Assembly: GCA_017651245.1 (NCBI GenBank)
Contig: JAGCDQ010000020.1
Span: 1-64,000, forward strand
Source of the DNA: Bacteroidaceae bacterium
Lineage (GTDB): Bacteria; Bacteroidota; Bacteroidia; Bacteroidales; Bacteroidaceae
DNA length: 64,000 bases
Reading direction: 5' to 3'
A program made the position numbers and the translations under genes. Of this stretch, positions 61,597 to 64,000 are shown in pieces; within the stretch, counting starts at the first letter, position 1, and each line of letters opens with the position of its first letter. The notes beneath the pieces were generated by a model, which was not told the DNA's origin, made no database searches, and saw only the letters and a program-made list of their open reading frames with translations.

Positions 61597-62703
61597 CTAT
61601 TTTGCAAGCATTCCCGTGACGGCTTCCACACCTGAGGGGTTGGCAATGACTTTCCCCTGAGAATTGACGAGGAGGTAGTAAGGGACGCCTATGACCTGAT
61701 ACTGCGTAAAGAAGGATTTGTAGCCTTCCGAAGTGAGGCAGTACTGTGCCCACGGCATCTGGTCGTCCTGCATGGCTTTGCGCCAAGCGGCATCATCTTC
61801 ATCGCAGGAGACGGAGATGACCTCGAACCGTGTGCGGTCGAGAGTGTCGTAGAGGTTCTTAATGTCAGGAGTGGACATTCGGCAAATACCGCACCACGAT
61901 GCCCAGAAGTCGATGAGCAGAGTTTTCCCTTGATTGGTCTTGACGATGTCAGCCAATTGGCAACGGGTGCCGTCGGTGGTGACGAGATCGAGATCTACAA
62001 TAGGGCTTCCCACGGTGGTCTTTTCTGCCAATTGTGCACGTTCGACAAACTGCTGGAAACGCGCTGTGTCGGCAGGACATTCGGTAAGAGTCTGCTGCAT
62101 GCGATGCAGTTGCTCGGCAGTGAGGTTGTAAGCGTTGGTGAGCAACTTGTTGGCAGCATAGAAAGACACCACAGAGGTGGGATGAGCCACAAAATACTGC
62201 AAGACAACCTCAACGGATGGCCGTTCGAACTCCACATTGCCACAAAGCGCCACCAACTCGCAATAATCATGGTGGGAAGGACTGCCCACAATGTGGAAGT
62301 CAGCCGATTCGGGTGCATCGGGCATGAGATCGTAGGATTCCACCTGAATCTCCATATCAGAATTATCGACAAAGACGGGAGTGTAGGTCCACTTGATGCC
62401 TTGAGTGTTGCCTGCCGCCACTTCTTCTTCAATCAGAGAAAGGTTGTTGGTGGTGAGGGTGCAGAGCGTGGGATGCTCCACCTTCCCTTCAAGCCAAAAC
62501 TCACCTGCCTTCTGAACGGTGGTTTTGGCGATTTCATCGGCATTCTTGTCTTCGGCATTCAGCAGTCCGATTTCCACCCCTGCCGCGAGTCCCGGGATGG
62601 TGCCGTGAATGCAGAAGGTCTGCCGTTCAGCCTCCTCCTTGCATGCAGAAAGGAAGATCAAACAGCAGACCATCAGCGTGTATAATGAAAGTATCTTTCT
62701 CAT
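61597..62703 (-). CDS. TlpA-like thiol-disulfide lipoprotein with DUF4369-like N-terminus
   Basis: 368 residues from ATG 62703. The lipobox is FLSACKEE (cysteine about 21). The N-terminal part (FCIHGTIPGLAAGVEIGLLN) resembles the DUF4369 module often fused to such proteins. The C-terminal thioredoxin-like domain has LLIDFWASWCGICRMSTPDIK with the CGIC redox site, and VIGVPYYLLVNSQGKVIANP with the cis-proline. It probably reduces or isomerises disulfides outside the cytoplasm. The ATG overlaps the stop of the upstream InlB-repeat gene (ATGA), so the two are coupled; the longer start 12 bp upstream is not favoured. Confidence 0.9.
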   Translation of the reverse strand: MRKILSLYTLMVCCLIFLSACKEEAERQTFCIHGTIPGLAAGVEIGLLNAEDKNADEIAKTTVQKAGEFWLEGKVEHPTLCTLTTNNLSLIEEEVAAGNTQGIKWTYTPVFVDNSDMEIQVESYDLMPDAPESADFHIVGSPSHHDYCELVALCGNVEFERPSVEVVLQYFVAHPTSVVSFYAANKLLTNAYNLTAEQLHRMQQTLTECPADTARFQQFVERAQLAEKTTVGSPIVDLDLVTTDGTRCQLADIVKTNQGKTLLIDFWASWCGICRMSTPDIKNLYDTLDRTRFEVISVSCDEDDAAWRKAMQDDQMPWAQYCLTSEGYKSFFTQYQVIGVPYYLLVNSQGKVIANPSGVEAVTGMLAK

Positions 62704-64000
62704 TCCTTCATCCAAACTTTACGACCACCGATGATATTGAGTCCCTTGACAGGAGCAACAACCTGCTTGCCGTCGATGGTGTAGATGCCCTTGAACTGAG
62801 GAGTAGCAGGGTTGGAATCCAATGCTTCAATACCATTTGGATCTTCACCACCTACGTAAATCTTATCAGGCAGAGGTGTGTCTGTTGCATTCAAGACAAG
62901 ATAGCACTGGTTCTCTTTCACAGTACCAGAGGTAGCCTTCACAAAGTCGATTCCATCGAACACATAATAAATAAGAGCATTGTCATCATCATCCTTTGCT
63001 GGGAGAGAAGCGATGTCAACCGCACCGTCGCAAGTAGCCACCAATTTGCTCATATCATTCGGATAAGCGTTCTCATTTTCACCAAATACAATCGGCAATT
63101 CTCCCACGCCATAAAGGATAACACCATTTCCTTTCATATACGCAGAATCCCATGAAGGAGAAACCTGATAAGTGGGGAGGTCTGGGATTTCGCCGTCATA
63201 AGGATGGAATGTAGAACTAATGACATTCCAATCATCATCATACTCCTCTTCTACCCATCCCCAAGCATTCTCTTCTGGATTGAATTTTATGAGCTTGTCA
63301 CCATCCCAAAATACTTGTTCTTGAGAATAAACATCATACATTTGAATGTCTTCTGACAAAGTTGCAGATTGATTATTGGAGAAAGGTACATATTTTCCTT
63401 CCCCAAAATCAATATACACAACAGACTCGCCTGAGAAGTAAGCGGTATAAGTGTCCAAATCTGTAACGGTGAAGGTATAAGGATTCTCTGTAATCTTATC
63501 GCCATTCTGATTCATCCAATAGGCAAACTTCGTCTTATCGTCTTTGGAAGTGGCAGTAAGAGTCACCTCATCACCCGTATCATTTGCAACCTTGCTAATG
63601 GCAACAGTACCAATATCCGACATAACGGGAAGAACTTGCACCTTAATCTTGGCAAAGATTCCATAATACGTTGCATCTGGAACTGGAGCATAACCTTCAA
63701 CCATATTGTCTTCAGAGGCTGTAGTTGTGCTCACACTTAAATAAAGTCCATCAGAAACTTTATCAGCAAGTGTAGCATTATTTTCATCAGCTGTGTACCA
63801 TCCTACAAACTGATAACCATCTGCTGGTTGTTCATAAGTGATAATAGAGCCTTCATGATAACCCTCAACACACTGTTTGATGGTCAAGCTCTCCTGATAT
63901 TCAAAATCACCTTCCTCCAGAGACTCTTCCGATGCGTAAATCTTGCCCTTACCTGTTGGGGCAGCTTTCAGTTCATCATAAAACCAATAATAATAGCCAT
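62700..64000 (-). CDS. Secreted InlB-repeat-type protein, 5' end beyond the window
   Basis: At least 433 residues; the frame is open from the stop at 62700 to the window end, so the N-terminus is missing. It contains beta-rich repeats of the Listeria-Bacteroides / InlB B-repeat kind (GYQFVGWYTADENN, KFAYWMNQNGDKIT). The rest is acidic and aromatic, unrecognised. It ends with GIYTIDGKQVVAPVKGLNIIGGRKVWMKE split over two strands, the common Prevotella C-terminal tail. Likely a surface or secreted adhesin-like protein. It precedes and overlaps the TlpA-like gene. Confidence 0.75.
   Translation of the reverse strand, partial: GYYYWFYDELKAAPTGKGKIYASEESLEEGDFEYQESLTIKQCVEGYHEGSIITYEQPADGYQFVGWYTADENNATLADKVSDGLYLSVSTTTASEDNMVEGYAPVPDATYYGIFAKIKVQVLPVMSDIGTVAISKVANDTGDEVTLTATSKDDKTKFAYWMNQNGDKITENPYTFTVTDLDTYTAYFSGESVVYIDFGEGKYVPFSNNQSATLSEDIQMYDVYSQEQVFWDGDKLIKFNPEENAWGWVEEEYDDDWNVISSTFHPYDGEIPDLPTYQVSPSWDSAYMKGNGVILYGVGELPIVFGENENAYPNDMSKLVATCDGAVDIASLPAKDDDDNALIYYVFDGIDFVKATSGTVKENQCYLVLNATDTPLPDKIYVGGEDPNGIEALDSNPATPQFKGIYTIDGKQVVAPVKGLNIIGGRKVWMKE

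Noticed and set aside
1-64000. tRNA, rRNA or insertion sequences
   Set aside because: No cloverleaf-like CCA-proximal or T-loop patterns, no rRNA stretches and no transposase frames were seen by eye; a covariance search could still find a missed tRNA.

Overview
The window reads as chromosomal DNA of a Bacteroidales bacterium, most likely Prevotella or a close relative. The evidence is a Por-type (type IX) secretion operon, promoters of the Bacteroidetes type (TTG, about 19 bp, TAnnTTTG), no Shine-Dalgarno pattern before most starts, a tatA/tatC pair without tatB, a thrA-apgM-thrC operon, PglZ-type PorX, and many small secreted proteins with the short C-terminal tails common in Prevotella. I found no rRNA, tRNA, transposase, integrase, prophage or plasmid gene. 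Apart from the first 9 kb this is ordinary core chromosome.

Layout. 1-336: the end of a 47-bp-repeat (type II-C-like) CRISPR array, without cas genes in view. 562-9017: secreted proteins (an LRR/thioredoxin-like/M64 peptidase hybrid, two small tail-bearing proteins, an HEIGH-motif protein), interrupted by tatC-tatA (minus) and cysS. 9079-10953: an OmpA-like protein and a glycine-rich secreted protein. 11394-17366: the type IX secretion operon porP-porK-porL-porM-porN. 17692-20410: a lipoprotein, xpt and a xanthine permease. 20519-25548: threonine pathway genes. 25601-32326: PgpH, two SGNH proteins, an MBOAT acyltransferase and an AlkZ-related protein, several overlapping. 32404-38841 (minus): acyl-CoA dehydrogenase with etfA/etfB, then priA and an outer-membrane barrel. 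39174-42565: two overlapping sensor proteins, the first lacking kinase function. 42862-50223 (minus): rpoN, PAP2 protein, purE, ispG, lemA, DUF2207 protein, coaX. 50319-54692: dnaE, trxA, a small protein. 54681-61369 (minus): aroA, a small membrane protein, porW, porX, tsaE. 61597-64000 (minus): a TlpA-like lipoprotein and a cut-off InlB-repeat protein.

How the parts fit. PorK, L, M, N and P form the core of the type IX machine, and PorW and PorX, 38 kb away, are an essential TPR lipoprotein and a regulator of the same machine, so much of the window serves export across the outer membrane. Several secreted proteins here end in tails resembling its sorting domain. The SGNH/SGNH/MBOAT cluster looks like an envelope O-acylation module coupled to a c-di-AMP phosphodiesterase.

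Non-coding structure is the most unusual aspect. Two copies of a four-unit 11-bp tandem array lie 35 kb apart in opposite orientation. Degenerate 7-bp repeats sit at several gene junctions and once inside priA, where they encode a linker in place of the expected winged-helix region. A 174-bp palindrome cluster lies between convergent genes. The CRISPR repeat itself contains a full match to the promoter pattern seen upstream of six genes in the same window. I did not find an obvious wholly new multi-gene system; the best candidates are the repeat-embedded promoter, the paired 11-bp arrays, the pseudo-kinase/kinase pair and the acylation cluster.
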